From Anseranas semipalmata (taxonomy: Eukaryota > Chordata > Aves > Anseriformes > Anseranatidae), in the NCBI GenBank assembly GCA_013399115.1, contig VXAA01001508.1, positions 985,849 to 1,049,848 on the forward strand: 64,000 bases of DNA, written 5' to 3'. Below are positions 62,901 to 64,000 of this stretch, piece after piece (within the stretch, counting starts at the first letter, position 1; the number at the start of each line of letters is the position of its first letter). The position numbers were made by a program, and so were the translations under genes. The notes below the pieces were generated by a model. That model searched no databases. It saw nothing but the letters and a program-made list of their open reading frames with translations, and was not told where the DNA came from.

Positions 62901-64000
62901 AACAACTCACTTCAGAAACGAGTTAAGGTTGCTAAGTGACAACAATGTACTTACTTATCACATCATTTGCAAAACCCTCACACTTAAAAGCAAGGAAATG
63001 AATGATTAAGGACTCCTGAAACCCTATACTGCCCACATAATGAAAATATATTTTTAAGTTGAGTGCACAAAGAAGTGCACTTTTTATTTCGTCAAAACAA
63101 CCCTATGCTTAACCTGTGAATTATTTTCTTTTTTTTTCCCTCCTTTATTCGATATTTTTATTGTGTTGAAATTGGTGTACAAACATTTTCATTTAAGGAA
63201 TACTCATAAGTGGAAAATATGATTAGTTAGTTGAAGTAATTCCAAGTACCGCTACTATGGGGTAATACTGCATTTGTAATAGGCAAATATGTGCAAATTT
63301 TTATGGAAAAAAATAAATTTCCATGATACTGTTCTTTTGCTAATCAAAATTATTTTTGTATGTGTTCTAATTTTTTTAGAAAGGCTTTGTCTTCTGTTTA
63401 AATTCTGGAAATACTCATCTCTCTTGGGTCAGAGTTAAGATTATTGAGGTGTCTTACAACACATATTTCATTGTGTTTGTCAAAACAATTTAGGTAAAAT
63501 CCAAGTTAATCTAAAGTCAAAGAGAACTTTGACATTGTTTTCAGATGGGTCAGGATTTCACCCTTTTCATGTTTTATATAGGCAATAAAATATGTATGAT
63601 GTTTTTAATTATTAATCTCCTGGCTTTTAAGCACTTGGGTTTGGTACCTAATGCAATGGGGGCAAGTGGTGCTGAGGGAGTAGTGCTGTTACTTAATTGT
63701 AATTTGTTTGAGAAACAAAACTGCTGTTTGTTTCAGGTTTTCCAGGATCACTCAGATGTTTATTTTCTGCTTTTCTATCTTTTATTTTTGTGTGGATAAA
63801 TTAAGGTGCAGGGCTTTCTTCATTTGCACTCCTCCAGGGCTTTGTGGCATAGAAGGATGTGAATCTACATCACTGGAGGAACCTCCCATGTGCTGCGATA
63901 TCTCCACTGGGGACATGTCCAAGTCCAGACCCTCGGTGATGACAGTTCCCTGGGCTGCTCTCTGAGCTATGCAGTAGCCCGTATTTCCAAGAAGACAGGA
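59970..64000. other. No gene seen to the window end
   Basis: A CpG-richer patch at about 60900-61110 opens short overlapping frames on both strands. 60470-60660 is complex and might be conserved. Minus frame 62369-62905 (178 codons) is unrecognised. 63000-63620 is very AT-rich. No RNA gene or transposon was recognised. Confidence 0.5.

Noticed and set aside
1..64000. CRISPR arrays, bacterial operons, phage or endogenous retrovirus genes
   Set aside because: No spaced direct repeats, no Shine-Dalgarno-led gene strings, and no gag/pol/env-like frame or paired LTR was seen; the sequence is vertebrate with spliced exons and CR1 repeats.
1..64000. tRNA, rRNA or microRNA genes
   Set aside because: I recognised no conserved tRNA boxes or rRNA sequence by eye. 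A covariance-model scan would be needed to exclude small RNAs.

Overview
The window is vertebrate genomic DNA, most likely from a bird. Three things point that way. It carries spliced exons with canonical GT/AG borders. Its interspersed repeats are CR1 LINE fragments with the typical avian 3' end (a copy at 59846-59915, a longer one at 10798-11550). Its introns are only 5-7 kb in a gene whose mammalian counterpart is much larger. There is no bacterial, phage, CRISPR or operon-like content.

The only gene I can support is the 3' part of BRINP1 (BMP/retinoic acid-inducible neural-specific protein 1, also DBC1/FAM5A) on the + strand. Four coding exons join in one frame: 117-222, 6786-7022, 12496-12718 and 18210-19350. 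Together they give 568 residues plus a TAA stop. This is the end of the MACPF-like domain, two cysteine-rich segments and the long conserved C-terminal region. The upstream exons, roughly the first 190 residues judged against the usual 760-residue length, lie left of the window. A purine-rich 3'UTR follows the stop.

Introns: 223-6785 has GC-richer patches and a possible conserved block. 7023-12495 holds a long T-tract, the single undetermined base (10713) and an antisense CR1 fragment. 12719-18209 contains A/T-rich low-complexity sequence, a long pyrimidine tract and a short CpG-rich block with a good splice-donor sequence about 0.7 kb before the last exon.

From about 20 kb to the end there is no recognisable protein-coding gene. 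I read this 44 kb as a gene desert next to a neural gene. It holds scattered CR1 and MIR-like relics, microsatellites, homopolymers, polypyrimidine tracts, a CpG-rich block near 56.5 kb, and several AT-rich stretches dense in homeodomain, POU and RFX-type motifs that are plausible distal enhancers. All regulatory calls rest on motif reading only and are low confidence. The many short ORFs in this part look like chance. I found no clearly new system; the most testable leads are the RFX/homeodomain cluster at 23.6-23.9 kb, the intronic CpG block at 17.3-17.55 kb and the CpG-rich block at 56.4-56.8 kb.
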